This document shows, in pieces, positions 8,660 to 16,783 of a DNA stretch of 41,840 nucleotides (positions are counted from its first letter, which is position 1; every line of letters begins with the position of its first letter). The stretch lies in NCBI GenBank assembly GCA_031270665.1, contig JAISXD010000031.1, positions 1 to 41,840 of the forward strand, read 5' to 3'. Below the pieces are notes generated by a model. That model searched no databases, was not told the origin of the DNA, and saw only the letters and a program-made list of their open reading frames with translations. The stretch comes from Tannerellaceae bacterium. Lineage in GTDB: Bacteria; Bacteroidota; Bacteroidia; Bacteroidales; Tannerellaceae. The position numbers and the translations under genes are program-made.

Positions 8660-10120
8660 ATGAAAAAGATAAACATATATATAACAACACTGTTGTTCGT
8701 TGCATTCATGACACAGAGTTGCGGCCTGGATTCGGAAGACTACAGCCTGGTGAGTTCTTCGCTGTATCCTACCACTGAGCAGGATGCTCTCGACTTGGTT
8801 TCGGGGAACGCCTATGCCGCCTTCCGCAACAATAAATACGATGGGGCCTTCAATTCCGCCACCGGGTTCCACCTGTTAGGCGATATAGCTACCGATTTCG
8901 GTTTTTGTTCCTGGGGAGAAGGTAACTGGGGACCACTGGAATATGCCAATTTCCAGAATAAAGACGGAGAACGTAACCCAAGGAGAAACTGGGAATCGTA
9001 TCTGCCGTGGATAAGCAAAATGGAACTCACTATCGACCGCATTAAGGGTATCGAGATGAACGAAGAACTTAAAAAACGCTTCATAGCGGAACTGGAATGT
9101 GGGCAGGGATTCATCGCTTTCCTTTTGTGGGACTTTTACGGGCCTGTTATAGTAGCCGATCTCGACGTATTGAAAAATCCTCAGGATGAAGTGATTTTAC
9201 CACGCCAGACCAACGAACAGACGATTGCTTATATCGAAACAAAGTTAAGATCAGCCATCAGCGTTTTGCCCAAGAATTACGATGTAGGCAGTAAGGACTA
9301 CGGACGTTTCACCGAAGGCCTTTGCCACATGCTGTTGCTCAAGCTCTATATGCAGACAAAGCAATGGGATAAAGCCATTACCGAAGGACGCGAACTGATG
9401 AAGAGCGAGTACGGCTATCAACTGGTAACCGACAAAGGCAACGCCGAATCGGCTTATGCAAATATCTTCACCTCTGCCAACGAAGGCAATAAGGAAACGA
9501 TATGGGCTGTCAACTGCTTGCGTGAATATCAGAGCCATTTATGGTACCCGCATGTGGTTTCATGGGGTGGATATAAGATAACCCGCGAATTTTATGAAAC
9601 ATTCGAAGCCGGCGATGAACGTTTGCTGGTTATTCAAGACGATGGTTCAGACGAAGGGGTTCTTCCTTTGAAATATGACATGACAGACCGCGTAGGAGAT
9701 GAATGTTATACCGACTGGATCGTGTACCGCTACGCAGACGCCATTACTTTATTGGCAGAAGCTCTTGTACACCAGGGCGGAAGTGTGACGCAGGAAGCTG
9801 TCGGACTTCTCAACCAGGTGCGCACGCGTGCAGGGCTAACGGCATTTCAACTGAGCGACTTCCGCGGAGCCGACGATTTCATCGACAAATTGTTGTGGGA
9901 ACGCGCGCACGAACTGTGGTACGAAGGCGCACGCCGTCAGGATTTGATCCGTAACAACCGGTATGTAAAAATCATGTCGCAAAAATGCATCAATGCCGGC
10001 AAAACAGATTATATAACCGGACTGGGCTCCAACAGCCATTTGTTCCCTCTTCCTACTTCCGCCGTGAACGAAGGTAAGAAAGGCGGGTTCGATTATCAAA
10101 ATCCCGGTTACGTTGATTGA
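8660..10120 (+). CDS. SusD/RagB-family nutrient-binding outer membrane lipoprotein
   Basis: A 486-residue surface lipoprotein that forms the lid of the SusC pore. The signal peptide ends in the lipobox TQSC with the lipidated Cys at C21. The N-terminal SusD-like helical repeats include TEQDALDLVSGNAYAAFRNN, and the C-terminal RagB/SusD part includes YADAITLLAEALV, LLNQVRTRAGL and LLWERAHELWYEGARRQDLIR, the signature end of the family. FPLPTSAVNEG and the final QNPGY are also typical. It is co-transcribed with susC, 18 bp apart. The ligand is unknown. Confidence 0.94.
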   Translation: MKKINIYITTLLFVAFMTQSCGLDSEDYSLVSSSLYPTTEQDALDLVSGNAYAAFRNNKYDGAFNSATGFHLLGDIATDFGFCSWGEGNWGPLEYANFQNKDGERNPRRNWESYLPWISKMELTIDRIKGIEMNEELKKRFIAELECGQGFIAFLLWDFYGPVIVADLDVLKNPQDEVILPRQTNEQTIAYIETKLRSAISVLPKNYDVGSKDYGRFTEGLCHMLLLKLYMQTKQWDKAITEGRELMKSEYGYQLVTDKGNAESAYANIFTSANEGNKETIWAVNCLREYQSHLWYPHVVSWGGYKITREFYETFEAGDERLLVIQDDGSDEGVLPLKYDMTDRVGDECYTDWIVYRYADAITLLAEALVHQGGSVTQEAVGLLNQVRTRAGLTAFQLSDFRGADDFIDKLLWERAHELWYEGARRQDLIRNNRYVKIMSQKCINAGKTDYITGLGSNSHLFPLPTSAVNEGKKGGFDYQNPGYVD

Positions 10121-10142
10121 GATGTTATACTAAAAAGACTTC

Positions 10143-10251
10143 AGAGGGTGTGTCAAAAGTCACTTATTCGTCCCTGAGAATTGAATATTTGCAATCAATC
10201 TCAGAGGGATACGAATAAAAAGAACCTAAAAATACGTTTGATACACTCTCT
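10143..10251. mobile_element. MITE-like nested inverted-repeat element, about 109 bp
   Basis: The ends are AGAGGGTGTGTCAAA (10143-10157) and TTTGATACACTCTCT (10237-10251), inverted copies matching at 13 of 15 positions. Inside are two further inverted arms, TTATTCGTCCCTGAGA (from about 10164) and TCTCAGAGGGATACGAATAA (from about 10200), the second with small insertions. The whole can fold as one long hairpin and contains no coding frame. The terminal sequence resembles insertion-sequence ends common in Bacteroidetes, hence the MITE call. It could also act as a terminator after susD. No clear target-site duplication was seen. Confidence 0.5.
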
Positions 10252-10283
10252 TTAATTCCTTCCTGAAATATATTTCTAAAAGT

Positions 10284-10315
10284 TTTGATTATATCAAAAA
10301 CAATCCGTAATTTTG
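10284..10315 (+). promoter_or_regulatory. Promoter of rpsU, consensus Bacteroidetes type
   Basis: TTTG at 10284-10287, a 20-bp spacer, then TAATTTTG at 10308-10315: an exact match to the TTTG / TAnnTTTG arrangement. It lies 66 bp before the rpsU ATG. Confidence 0.75.
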
Positions 10316-10381
10316 TGCGCTCGCTTAAAAAAAGTATGTAATTTAGTTAAAACAATTAATAATAAGAAACAAAAAAAACGT

Positions 10382-10573
10382 ATGATTGTAGTTCCATTGA
10401 AAGAAGGCGAAAACATAGAAAAAGCGCTTAAAAAGTTTAAAAGAAAATTTGAAAAGACAGGTATTGTTAAAGAATTGAGAAGCCGTCAGGCATTCATCAA
10501 ACCTTCTGTGGAAAAAAGAAAAAAAATGATGCGAGCTGTTTATGTTCAGCAATTGCAACAAGCGGAAGAATAG
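10382..10573 (+). CDS. rpsU: 30S ribosomal protein S21
   Basis: A 63-residue basic protein beginning MIVVPLKEGENIEKALKKFK and continuing through KFEKTGIVKELRSRQAFIKPSVEKR, the S21 pattern. The frame is open further upstream (from 10313), but the start is set at ATG 10382 because family members begin there and a consensus promoter overlaps the extension. S21 sits near the 3' end of 16S rRNA in the 30S subunit. It heads a cluster with the recombinase and hpf. Confidence 0.96.
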   Translation: MIVVPLKEGENIEKALKKFKRKFEKTGIVKELRSRQAFIKPSVEKRKKMMRAVYVQQLQQAEE

Positions 10574-10654
10574 CAGAAGAATTAGTTCCCCCCCGATTTG
10601 TATTTTTAAATTCTATTTCTTACATTCGCTGCATAGAACAAAAGTTGATGCAAG

Positions 10655-11569
10655 GTGAATAGGTTGATAGATGTATTTATAGATTATATACGGTACGAAC
10701 GGAATTACTCTGATTATACTGCTCTTTCGTATGCTAAGGATTTAGAACAATTTGAAGAATATGCGAAAGCGAATCATGAAGGTCGGTTCGAACCTGGAAC
10801 GATTGATTCTGACATTGTGCGGAATTGGATCGTTTTTTTATTAGATGAAGGTATTGCAGCTTCTTCGGTAAACCGGAAACTAAGTTCTTTAAAATCTTTC
10901 TTCAAATTTCTTGTCAGACAAGGAATTGTGCCAACCAATCCCTTACGCCTGCTGAATGGCCCTAAAACCAAAAAGCCCTTACCCTATTTTATCAGGGAAA
11001 AAGAGATGGATCTGCTACTGGACGGGAATTCGTTCAAGGATGATTTTGAAGGTGTAAGAAATCGGTTGATACTGGAATTACTCTATGATACCGGCATAAG
11101 GCGTTCGGAACTTGTGGGGATTAAAAATTCCGATATCGATTACAGCGCTTCCTTGCTAAAAGTAACGGGCAAAAGAAACAAGCAGCGGTTGATTCCATTT
11201 GCAGAAAGGCTTAAAACCTTATTAATCGCTTATACCGAAATACGCGACAAAGAAACAGAGAGCGGCAGTGAATGGTTTTTTATACGTAAAAACGGCAAAC
11301 AACTATCAACAGGTATTGTTTATAATATAGTAAAAAGAAGTCTGTCGGATATATCGGCGCTGTCTAAGCGTAGCCCCCATGTATTACGGCATTCATTTGC
11401 GACAAGTATGCTAAACAACGGAGCGGAACTGAACGCTGTAAAAGAATTGTTAGGACACAGTAGTTTGGCTTCGACCAGCGTTTATACACATACAACCTTT
11501 GAAGAATTAAAAAAAGTGTATCATGCTCATCCAAGAGCAAAAAAAGAAGGAGATTTTTATGGACATTAA
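10655..11569 (+). CDS. Tyrosine recombinase of the XerC/XerD type
   Basis: A 304-residue tyrosine recombinase with the usual two parts: an N-terminal SAM-like core-binding domain (about 1-90, YERNYSDYTALSYAKDLEQF) and a C-terminal catalytic domain. Catalytic residues visible are R149 (TGIRRSEL), K173 (VTGKRNK), H242 and R245 (PHVLRHSFATSML), H268 (LLGHSS) and the nucleophile Y277 (VYTH). The size and context (between rpsU and hpf, next to tRNA genes, no phage or integrative genes) fit the chromosomal dimer-resolution type rather than an element integrase. Whether it is XerC or XerD cannot be settled by eye. The start is GTG 10655; TTG 10664 is an alternative. It overlaps hpf by 11 bp. Confidence 0.88.
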   Translation: MNRLIDVFIDYIRYERNYSDYTALSYAKDLEQFEEYAKANHEGRFEPGTIDSDIVRNWIVFLLDEGIAASSVNRKLSSLKSFFKFLVRQGIVPTNPLRLLNGPKTKKPLPYFIREKEMDLLLDGNSFKDDFEGVRNRLILELLYDTGIRRSELVGIKNSDIDYSASLLKVTGKRNKQRLIPFAERLKTLLIAYTEIRDKETESGSEWFFIRKNGKQLSTGIVYNIVKRSLSDISALSKRSPHVLRHSFATSMLNNGAELNAVKELLGHSSLASTSVYTHTTFEELKKVYHAHPRAKKEGDFYGH

Positions 11570-11858
11570 AATTCAATCCATCCATTTTGACGCTACCGAC
11601 AAACTGGAAGCATTTGTTCAAAAGAAAGTTTCAAAATTAGAAAAATACTTCGACGGTATTATGACAGCCGAAGTAATTCTAAAAGTAATTAAACCTGAAA
11701 CAGCACAGAACAAAAGTGCATCTATCAAACTTATTATTAAAAACGGAGAACTTTTTGCTGAGAAAATAGCCGACACATTCGAGGAAGCGGTTGACGATTG
11801 CAGCGAAGCATTGGAAAAGCAATTAGTGAAGTATAAAGAAAAAGTCAGGACTAAATAA
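11559..11858 (+). CDS. hpf: Ribosome hibernation promoting factor, HPF/YfiA (RaiA) family
   Basis: A short-form hibernation factor of 99 residues starting MDIKIQSIHFDATDKLEAF, with the family pattern of a charged C-terminal helix (DTFEEAVDDCSEALEKQL). It binds the 30S decoding region and inactivates ribosomes in stationary phase. The start is ATG 11559, not the upstream ATG 11523, because an unusually clear Shine-Dalgarno sequence (AGAAGGAG) lies 6 bases before it and homologues begin there. The gene starts within the last codons of the recombinase, which implies coupled translation. Confidence 0.92.
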   Translation: MDIKIQSIHFDATDKLEAFVQKKVSKLEKYFDGIMTAEVILKVIKPETAQNKSASIKLIIKNGELFAEKIADTFEEAVDDCSEALEKQLVKYKEKVRTK

Positions 11859-11874
11859 AAAAAATAATAATAAT

Positions 11875-11905
11875 TTTGGTATCTAAGAAATAATCTCTAA
11901 ATTTG
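11875..11905 (+). promoter_or_regulatory. Promoter of the tRNA-tuf transcript
   Basis: TTTG at 11875-11878, a 19-bp spacer, then TAAATTTG at 11898-11905: a consensus Bacteroidetes promoter about 50 bp before the first tRNA. A GC-rich stem (CCGTTTCG / CGAAGCGG) follows in the leader at about 11909-11932. Confidence 0.75.
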
Positions 11906-11957
11906 CAGCCGTTTCGCCTTGTGACGAAGCGGTTGTTCTTTTATATATGTAGTATAT

Positions 11958-12031
11958 GCCTCTTTAGCTCAGTTGGCCAGAGCACGTGATTTGTAATCTC
12001 GGGGCCGTTGGTTCGAATCCGACAAGAGGCT
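11958..12031 (+). tRNA. tRNA-Thr (anticodon TGT)
   Basis: A 74-nt cloverleaf. The acceptor stem GCCTCTT pairs perfectly with AAGAGGC, the anticodon loop TTTGTAA gives TGT (reads ACA), and the T loop is GTTCGAATCC. The CCA end is not encoded. Confidence 0.95.
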
Positions 12032-12068
12032 CGGAGGAAGAGCGAAAGTAAATACTCTACAATACAAA

Positions 12069-12151
12069 GGGCAGTTACCAGAGTGGCCAAATGGGGCTGA
12101 CTGTAACTCAGCTGGCTTACGCCTTCGGTGGTTCGAATCCATCACTGCCCA
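12069..12151 (+). tRNA. tRNA-Tyr (anticodon GTA)
   Basis: An 83-nt class II tRNA with a long variable arm. The acceptor stem GGGCAGT pairs with ACTGCCC, the anticodon loop CTGTAAC gives GTA, and the T loop is GTTCGAATCC. Confidence 0.95.
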
Positions 12152-12196
12152 CAGGATTGGTTCATGCGTGAACCGGTCTTTTATAAAGGAAAGATT

Positions 12197-12269
12197 GCGG
12201 AAGTAGCTCAGTTGATAGAGCATTAGCCTTCCAAGCTGAGGGTCGCGGGTTTGAGCCCCGTCTTCCGCT
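12197..12269 (+). tRNA. tRNA-Gly (anticodon TCC)
   Basis: A 73-nt cloverleaf with acceptor stem GCGGAAG/CTTCCGC. The anticodon TCC lies in CTTCCAA and reads GGA. The T loop is GTTTGAGCC, a slight variant of the usual GTTCGAATC. Confidence 0.94.
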
Positions 12270-12276
12270 CTTGTTT

Positions 12277-12348
<72 letters not shown>

Positions 12349-12406
12349 CTTTTAAAGATGGTATATAATTTAGAATATAAACATTTAAATAAATAACAAT
12401 TAAGTT

Positions 12407-13594
12407 ATGGCAAAAGAACGTTTTGACAGATCGAAACCCCACGTTAACATTGGTACAATCGGCCATGTTGACCACGGTAAAACAACTTTGACTGCTGCTA
12501 TTACTACAGTATTGGCAAAGAAAGGGCTTTCCGAATTGCGTACATTCGATTCTATCGACAACGCCCCGGAAGAAAAAGAAAGAGGTATTACAATTAACAC
12601 GGCTCACGTAGAATACCAGACATCGAACCGCCACTATGCGCACGTAGACTGTCCTGGCCATGCTGACTATGTAAAGAACATGGTTACGGGTGCTGCGCAG
12701 ATGGACGGCGCTATCATCGTAGTTGCCGCCACCGACGGTCCTATGCCTCAAACCCGTGAACACATCCTTTTGGCACGCCAGGTAAACGTTCCTAAATTGG
12801 TTGTATTCATGAACAAATGTGACATGGTGGATGATGAAGAAATGTTGGAATTAGTAGAAATGGAAATGAGAGAACTTCTTTCATTCTATGATTTCGACGG
12901 CGATAATACACCAGTGATCCAAGGTTCTGCTTTAGGCGCATTGAACGGCGACGCCCAATGGGAAGAAAAAGTAATGGAATTGATGGATGCTTGCGATACT
13001 TGGATTCCACTTCCTCCGCGTGAAATAGACAAACCTTTCCTTATGCCTGTTGAAGATGTATTCTCTATCACAGGACGTGGTACTGTTGCCACAGGACGTA
13101 TTGAAACCGGTATCATCAAAACGAGTGAAGAAGTTCAGATCATCGGTTTAGGTGCAGAAAATATGAAGTCTGTTGTAACCGGCGTGGAAATGTTCCGTAA
13201 AATTCTCGATGAAGGTCAGGCTGGCGATAATGTAGGTTTGTTGCTTCGCGGTATCGACAAAAATGAAATCAAACGTGGTATGGTTATCACCCATCCGGGA
13301 AAAGTAAAACCTCATTCTAAAGTAAAAGCAGAGGTTTATATTCTGAAGAAAGAAGAAGGTGGCCGCCATACGCCATTTCATAACAAATACCGTCCGCAGT
13401 TTTATATCCGTACATTAGACGTTACCGGTGAAATCACCCTTCCTGAAGGAACAGAAATGGTAATGCCCGGCGATAATGTAACGATTACTGTAGATTTGAT
13501 TTACCCGGTTGCTTGTAGTGTAGGTTTGCGTTTCGCTATCCGTGAAGGTGGACGTACAGTAGGCGCTGGTCAGATAACAGAATTATTAGATTAA
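12407..13594 (+). CDS. tuf: Translation elongation factor Tu
   Basis: A 395-residue GTPase that delivers aminoacyl-tRNA to the ribosome. The GTP-binding motifs are intact: GHVDHGKT at 19-26, the switch I RGITI at 59-63, DCPGH at 81-85 and NKCD at 136-139. Domains 2 and 3 follow, ending [15 protein letters not shown]. It sits between two tRNA blocks, as in many bacteria where tuf lies in a tRNA-tuf-secE-nusG transcript. The start at ATG 12407 matches the family N-terminus [17 protein letters not shown]. Confidence 0.98.
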   Translation: MAKERFDRSKPHVNIGTIGHVDHGKTTLTAAITTVLAKKGLSELRTFDSIDNAPEEKERGITINTAHVEYQTSNRHYAHVDCPGHADYVKNMVTGAAQMDGAIIVVAATDGPMPQTREHILLARQVNVPKLVVFMNKCDMVDDEEMLELVEMEMRELLSFYDFDGDNTPVIQGSALGALNGDAQWEEKVMELMDACDTWIPLPPREIDKPFLMPVEDVFSITGRGTVATGRIETGIIKTSEEVQIIGLGAENMKSVVTGVEMFRKILDEGQAGDNVGLLLRGIDKNEIKRGMVITHPGKVKPHSKVKAEVYILKKEEGGRHTPFHNKYRPQFYIRTLDVTGEITLPEGTEMVMPGDNVTITVDLIYPVACSVGLRFAIREGGRTVGAGQITELLD

Positions 13595-13605
13595 TTTAAT
13601 AAACC

Positions 13606-13632
13606 AGATAGCCGGATTTTATCCGGCTATCT
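13606..13632 (+). terminator. Perfect 12-bp hairpin between tuf and tRNA-Trp
   Basis: AGATAGCCGGAT, loop TTT, ATCCGGCTATCT: a perfect inverted repeat beginning 12 bp after the tuf stop and ending 4 bp before tRNA-Trp. No T-run follows, so it may be a partial terminator or a processing signal that frees the tRNA from the tuf mRNA. Confidence 0.55.
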
Positions 13633-13636
13633 TCTT

Positions 13637-13709
13637 ACGGAAGTAGCTCAGTCGGTAGAGCACTGGTCTCCAAAACCAGGTGTCGGGAGTTCGAGCCTCT
13701 CCTTCCGTG
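13637..13709 (+). tRNA. tRNA-Trp (anticodon CCA)
   Basis: A 73-nt cloverleaf with acceptor stem ACGGAAG/CTTCCGT, anticodon CCA within TCTCCAAAA, T loop GTTCGAGCC and discriminator G. It lies immediately before secE, a common arrangement in bacteria. Confidence 0.95.
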
Positions 13710-13730
13710 CAAAAAAATCTATAGGTTAAG

Positions 13731-13925
13731 ATGAAGAAATTAATCAAATATTTTAAAGAATCTTATAACGAACTTGTTTATAAAGTTTCTTGGCCCACAA
13801 GGATAGAACTTTCTAACAGCGCTGTAGTTGTTATGTTTGCTTCCCTTATAATTGCAGCATTAATCTTTGTGGTAGATCTGAGCTTTGAAAACATGATGCG
13901 ATTTATCTACGAGCGAATTTTTTAA
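13731..13925 (+). CDS. secE: Preprotein translocase subunit SecE
   Basis: A 64-residue single-span SecE of the short type. An amphipathic N-terminal helix contains YKVSWPTRIEL, the conserved VxWPT motif, and one membrane span covers about 30-50 (SAVVVMFASLIIAALIFVVD). It clamps SecY in the SecYEG channel. It lies 21 bp after tRNA-Trp and 15 bp before nusG. Confidence 0.95.
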   Translation: MKKLIKYFKESYNELVYKVSWPTRIELSNSAVVVMFASLIIAALIFVVDLSFENMMRFIYERIF

Positions 13926-13940
13926 TACTCTTTTAAGGTA

Positions 13941-14483
13941 ATGTCTGACATCGAAAAGAAATTTTATGTTCTCCGCGCCATTAGTGGCAAAGAGAATAAG
14001 GTGAGAGAATATCTGGAGTCGGAATTAAAGAATACGGACTTAGGAGATTATGTATCGCAAGTGTTAATTCCTACTGAAAAAACAGTATCCATGCGGAATG
14101 GTAAAAAGATGATAAAAGAAAGAGCTTATTTACCGGGTTACGTTTTAGTGGAAGCTGCCTTAGTAGGCGAAGTGGCCCATCGATTGAGGAACATACCCAA
14201 TGTCATCGGTTTTCTTGGCGGTTCGGATAATCCAGTTCCTCTGCGTCCGGCAGAAGTTGGCCGTATTTTAGGTACGGTTGATGAGTTATTGGAACAACTG
14301 GATGATTTGGATATCCAATATTATGTTGGCGAAAATGTAAAAGTAACCTACGGCCCTTTCAATGGGTTTAGTGGTGTTATTGAAGAAGTCAACACGGAGA
14401 AGAAAAAACTGAAAGTAATGGTTAAGATCTTCGGGAGAAAAACCCCGCTTGAGTTGGGATATATGCAAGTAGAGAAAGAATAA
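13941..14483 (+). CDS. nusG: Transcription termination/antitermination protein NusG
   Basis: 180 residues. The NGN domain begins KKFYVLRAISGKENKVREYLE and includes RNIPNVIGFLGGSDNPVPL. The C-terminal KOW domain includes YYVGENVKVTYGPFNGFSGV and VKIFGRKTPLELGYMQVEK. It binds RNA polymerase and links it to Rho or the ribosome. The position between secE and rplK is the classical one. Confidence 0.97.
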   Translation: MSDIEKKFYVLRAISGKENKVREYLESELKNTDLGDYVSQVLIPTEKTVSMRNGKKMIKERAYLPGYVLVEAALVGEVAHRLRNIPNVIGFLGGSDNPVPLRPAEVGRILGTVDELLEQLDDLDIQYYVGENVKVTYGPFNGFSGVIEEVNTEKKKLKVMVKIFGRKTPLELGYMQVEKE

Positions 14484-14551
14484 TGCCACTTGTTACGAGG
14501 TTGCATGAATCTTTTCGTTTTTTGATGTTATAATCAATAAATTTTAGAAAA

Positions 14552-14995
14552 ATGGCTAAAGAAGTTGCTGGACAAATTAAATTGCAAATTAAAGGAGGAG
14601 CAGCAAACCCTTCTCCGCCGGTAGGACCTGCATTGGGTTCTAAGGGTATCAATATTATGGAGTTTTGCAAGCAATTCAATGCCAGGACCCAAGACAAAGC
14701 TGGTAAAATATTACCTGTTGTGATTACTTACTATGCTGATAAGTCTTTCGAGTTTGTTGTTAAGACTCCTCCCGTAGCTATCCAATTAATGGAAATTGCT
14801 AAATTAAAAGGGGGTTCTGCAGAGCCTAACCGTAAAAAGATTGCGGAAATTACCTGGAATCAGGTAAAAGCAATTGCAGAAGATAAACTTGTCGATTTGA
14901 ACTGCTTTACTGTTGAATCTGCTATGAGAATGGTAGCAGGGACTGCACGAAGTATGGGGATTACTGTTAAAGGAAGTTTCCCGGGTAATAATTAA
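14552..14995 (+). CDS. rplK: 50S ribosomal protein L11
   Basis: 147 residues, starting [20 protein letters not shown] with the N-terminal [20 protein letters not shown] motif. The C-terminal rRNA-binding domain ends in [14 protein letters not shown]. It forms the GTPase-associated centre on 23S rRNA. A 68-bp gap without a gene separates it from nusG; rplA follows 16 bp later. Confidence 0.97.
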   Translation: MAKEVAGQIKLQIKGGAANPSPPVGPALGSKGINIMEFCKQFNARTQDKAGKILPVVITYYADKSFEFVVKTPPVAIQLMEIAKLKGGSAEPNRKKIAEITWNQVKAIAEDKLVDLNCFTVESAMRMVAGTARSMGITVKGSFPGNN

Positions 14996-15011
14996 ATAAA
15001 AAGCAATTGAG

Positions 15012-15710
15012 ATGAGTAAACTTACAAAAAATCAGAAGTTGGTTTTAGGAAAGATTGAACCTGGGAAAGCATACACATTAAAAGAAGCATCCGCTTTAGT
15101 AAAAGAAATTACTACTAGTAAATTTGATGCATCTGTAGATGTGGATGTCCGCTTGGGAGTTGATCCGCGTAAAGCCAATCAAATGGTAAGAGGCGTGGTT
15201 TCATTGCCTCATGGAACAGGTAAGCAGGTCAGGGTTCTTGCATTATGTACACCCGACAAAGAAGCGGAAGCGAGAGAAGCCGGAGCTGATTTTGTGGGAT
15301 TAGATGAATATATCAACCAAATAAAAGGAGGTTGGACGGATATTGACGTTATCATCACCATGCCTTCTATTATGGGTAAGATTGGCGCTTTAGGAAGGAT
15401 TTTAGGCCCTCGCGGCTTAATGCCGAATCCTAAGAGTGGCACTGTTACCAATGACATTGGCCAGGCTATCAAGGAAGTGAAACAAGGTAAAATTGACTTT
15501 AAAGTCGATAAAACCGGAATTGTTCATACTTCCGTAGGAAAAGTTTCATTTTCACCGGATCAGATCCGTGATAATACAAAGGAATTTATCTCTACATTGA
15601 TCAAGCTGAAACCAGCTGCCGCTAAAGGTACATATATAAAAAGCATTTATCTTTCAAGTACTATGAGTGTGGGTATTAAAATAGACTCCAAGTCAGTTGA
15701 AGAAAATTAA
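15012..15710 (+). CDS. rplA: 50S ribosomal protein L1
   Basis: 232 residues with the L1 signature [20 protein letters not shown], and [17 protein letters not shown] near the end of domain I. It forms the mobile L1 stalk by the E site. In many bacteria L1 represses its own operon; I could not identify its target site here by eye. It lies 16 bp after rplK and 16 bp before rplJ. Confidence 0.97.
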   Translation: MSKLTKNQKLVLGKIEPGKAYTLKEASALVKEITTSKFDASVDVDVRLGVDPRKANQMVRGVVSLPHGTGKQVRVLALCTPDKEAEAREAGADFVGLDEYINQIKGGWTDIDVIITMPSIMGKIGALGRILGPRGLMPNPKSGTVTNDIGQAIKEVKQGKIDFKVDKTGIVHTSVGKVSFSPDQIRDNTKEFISTLIKLKPAAAKGTYIKSIYLSSTMSVGIKIDSKSVEEN

Positions 15711-15726
15711 TTAAAGCAATTGAACA

Positions 15727-16257
15727 ATGAAAAAGGAAGATAAAAGCAAAATTATTGAACAACTTACCGCTACAATAAAAGCATACCCGCATTTCTATTT
15801 AACAGATACTGAATCTCTTAATGCAGAAAAAACCAATGCTTTAAGAAGAGAATGTTATAAGAAAGAAGTGAAGCTGGTTGTTGTTAAGAACACATTACTG
15901 AAGAAAGCATTGGAAAACCTGGAAGAAGATTATTCTCCGTTGTATACTGCATTAAAAGGCAATACGGCAATCATGTTTTCCCATGTGGCAAATGTACCCG
16001 CCCATCTGATTAAAGACTTTACAAAAACTTCAAAGAATAAAGAGAATGTAAAGCCCCAATTGAAAGCTGCTTATGTACAAGAAAGCTTTTATATCGGCGC
16101 TGAGAACCTGGAAGTTTTGGTAAATATCAAGAGTAAAAATGAACTTATCGGAGATGTTATTTCTTTGTTGCAATCTCCGGCAAAGAACGTTATTTCCGCT
16201 CTTCAATCATCAGGGCAAACCATCCTTGGAGTATTAAAAACTCTGGAAGAAAAATAA
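15727..16257 (+). CDS. rplJ: 50S ribosomal protein L10
   Basis: 176 residues. The N-terminal rRNA-binding domain begins [20 protein letters not shown] and contains [20 protein letters not shown]. The C-terminal helix binds L7/L12 dimers. It forms the base of the ribosomal stalk. Spacing is 16 bp after rplA and 43 bp before rplL. Confidence 0.96.
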   Translation: MKKEDKSKIIEQLTATIKAYPHFYLTDTESLNAEKTNALRRECYKKEVKLVVVKNTLLKKALENLEEDYSPLYTALKGNTAIMFSHVANVPAHLIKDFTKTSKNKENVKPQLKAAYVQESFYIGAENLEVLVNIKSKNELIGDVISLLQSPAKNVISALQSSGQTILGVLKTLEEK

Positions 16258-16300
16258 TAATTATTTACATAAGATAAACAAACATTTAAATCATATAAAA

Positions 16301-16675
16301 ATGGCAGATTTAAAAGCTTTTGCTGAACAATTAGTAAACTTGACCGTAAAAGAAGTTAGTGAATTAGCGGCTATCCTTAAAGAAGAATATGGTATCGAAC
16401 CTGCTGCCGCAGCTGTTGCTGTTGCCGGCCCTGCTATTGCCGCTGCTGAAGTTGTTGAAGAAAAAACTTCTTTCGACGTAGTATTGAAAGCTCCGGGTGC
16501 TAATAAGTTGGCAATCGTTAAGTTAGTAAAAGAATTAACCGGTCTGGGCTTGAAAGAAGCGAAAGACTTAGTTGACAGTGCTCCAAGCAATATAAAAGAA
16601 GGTATTGCCAAAGCAGACGCAGAAGGTTTAAAGAAAAGCTTAGAAGAAGCAGGGGCTGAAGTTGAGCTTAAATAA
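16301..16675 (+). CDS. rplL: 50S ribosomal protein L7/L12
   Basis: 124 residues: an N-terminal dimerisation domain (about 1-35), an Ala-rich hinge ([20 protein letters not shown]) and a C-terminal domain with [20 protein letters not shown] and [15 protein letters not shown]. It recruits elongation factors as the stalk protein. A strong hairpin terminator or attenuator follows. Confidence 0.97.
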   Translation: MADLKAFAEQLVNLTVKEVSELAAILKEEYGIEPAAAAVAVAGPAIAAAEVVEEKTSFDVVLKAPGANKLAIVKLVKELTGLGLKEAKDLVDSAPSNIKEGIAKADAEGLKKSLEEAGAEVELK

Positions 16676-16703
16676 GTATTATAGCCTGTAAATCAGGAAA
16701 CTT

Positions 16704-16743
16704 GGTTAAGAATCATCGATAAAAAATGATTCTTAACCTTTTT
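16704..16743 (+). terminator. Terminator/attenuator between rplL and rpoB
   Basis: GGTTAAGAATCAT (16704-16716) and ATGATTCTTAACC (16726-16738) form a perfect 13-bp stem followed at once by TTTTTG. This is a textbook intrinsic terminator placed inside the rplKAJL-rpoBC cluster. Partial readthrough would lower rpoBC relative to the ribosomal proteins, as known at this junction in other bacteria. Confidence 0.85.
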
Positions 16744-16783
16744 GTGTCTATATTTTCATTAAGTTCAATAAATTCCTTATTAG

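Noticed and set aside
10655-11569. Recombinase as integrase of a mobile island inserted at the tRNA genes
   Set aside because: Housekeeping neighbours on both sides, intact tRNAs, no att-like duplication, and the length fits a chromosomal XerC/D protein.
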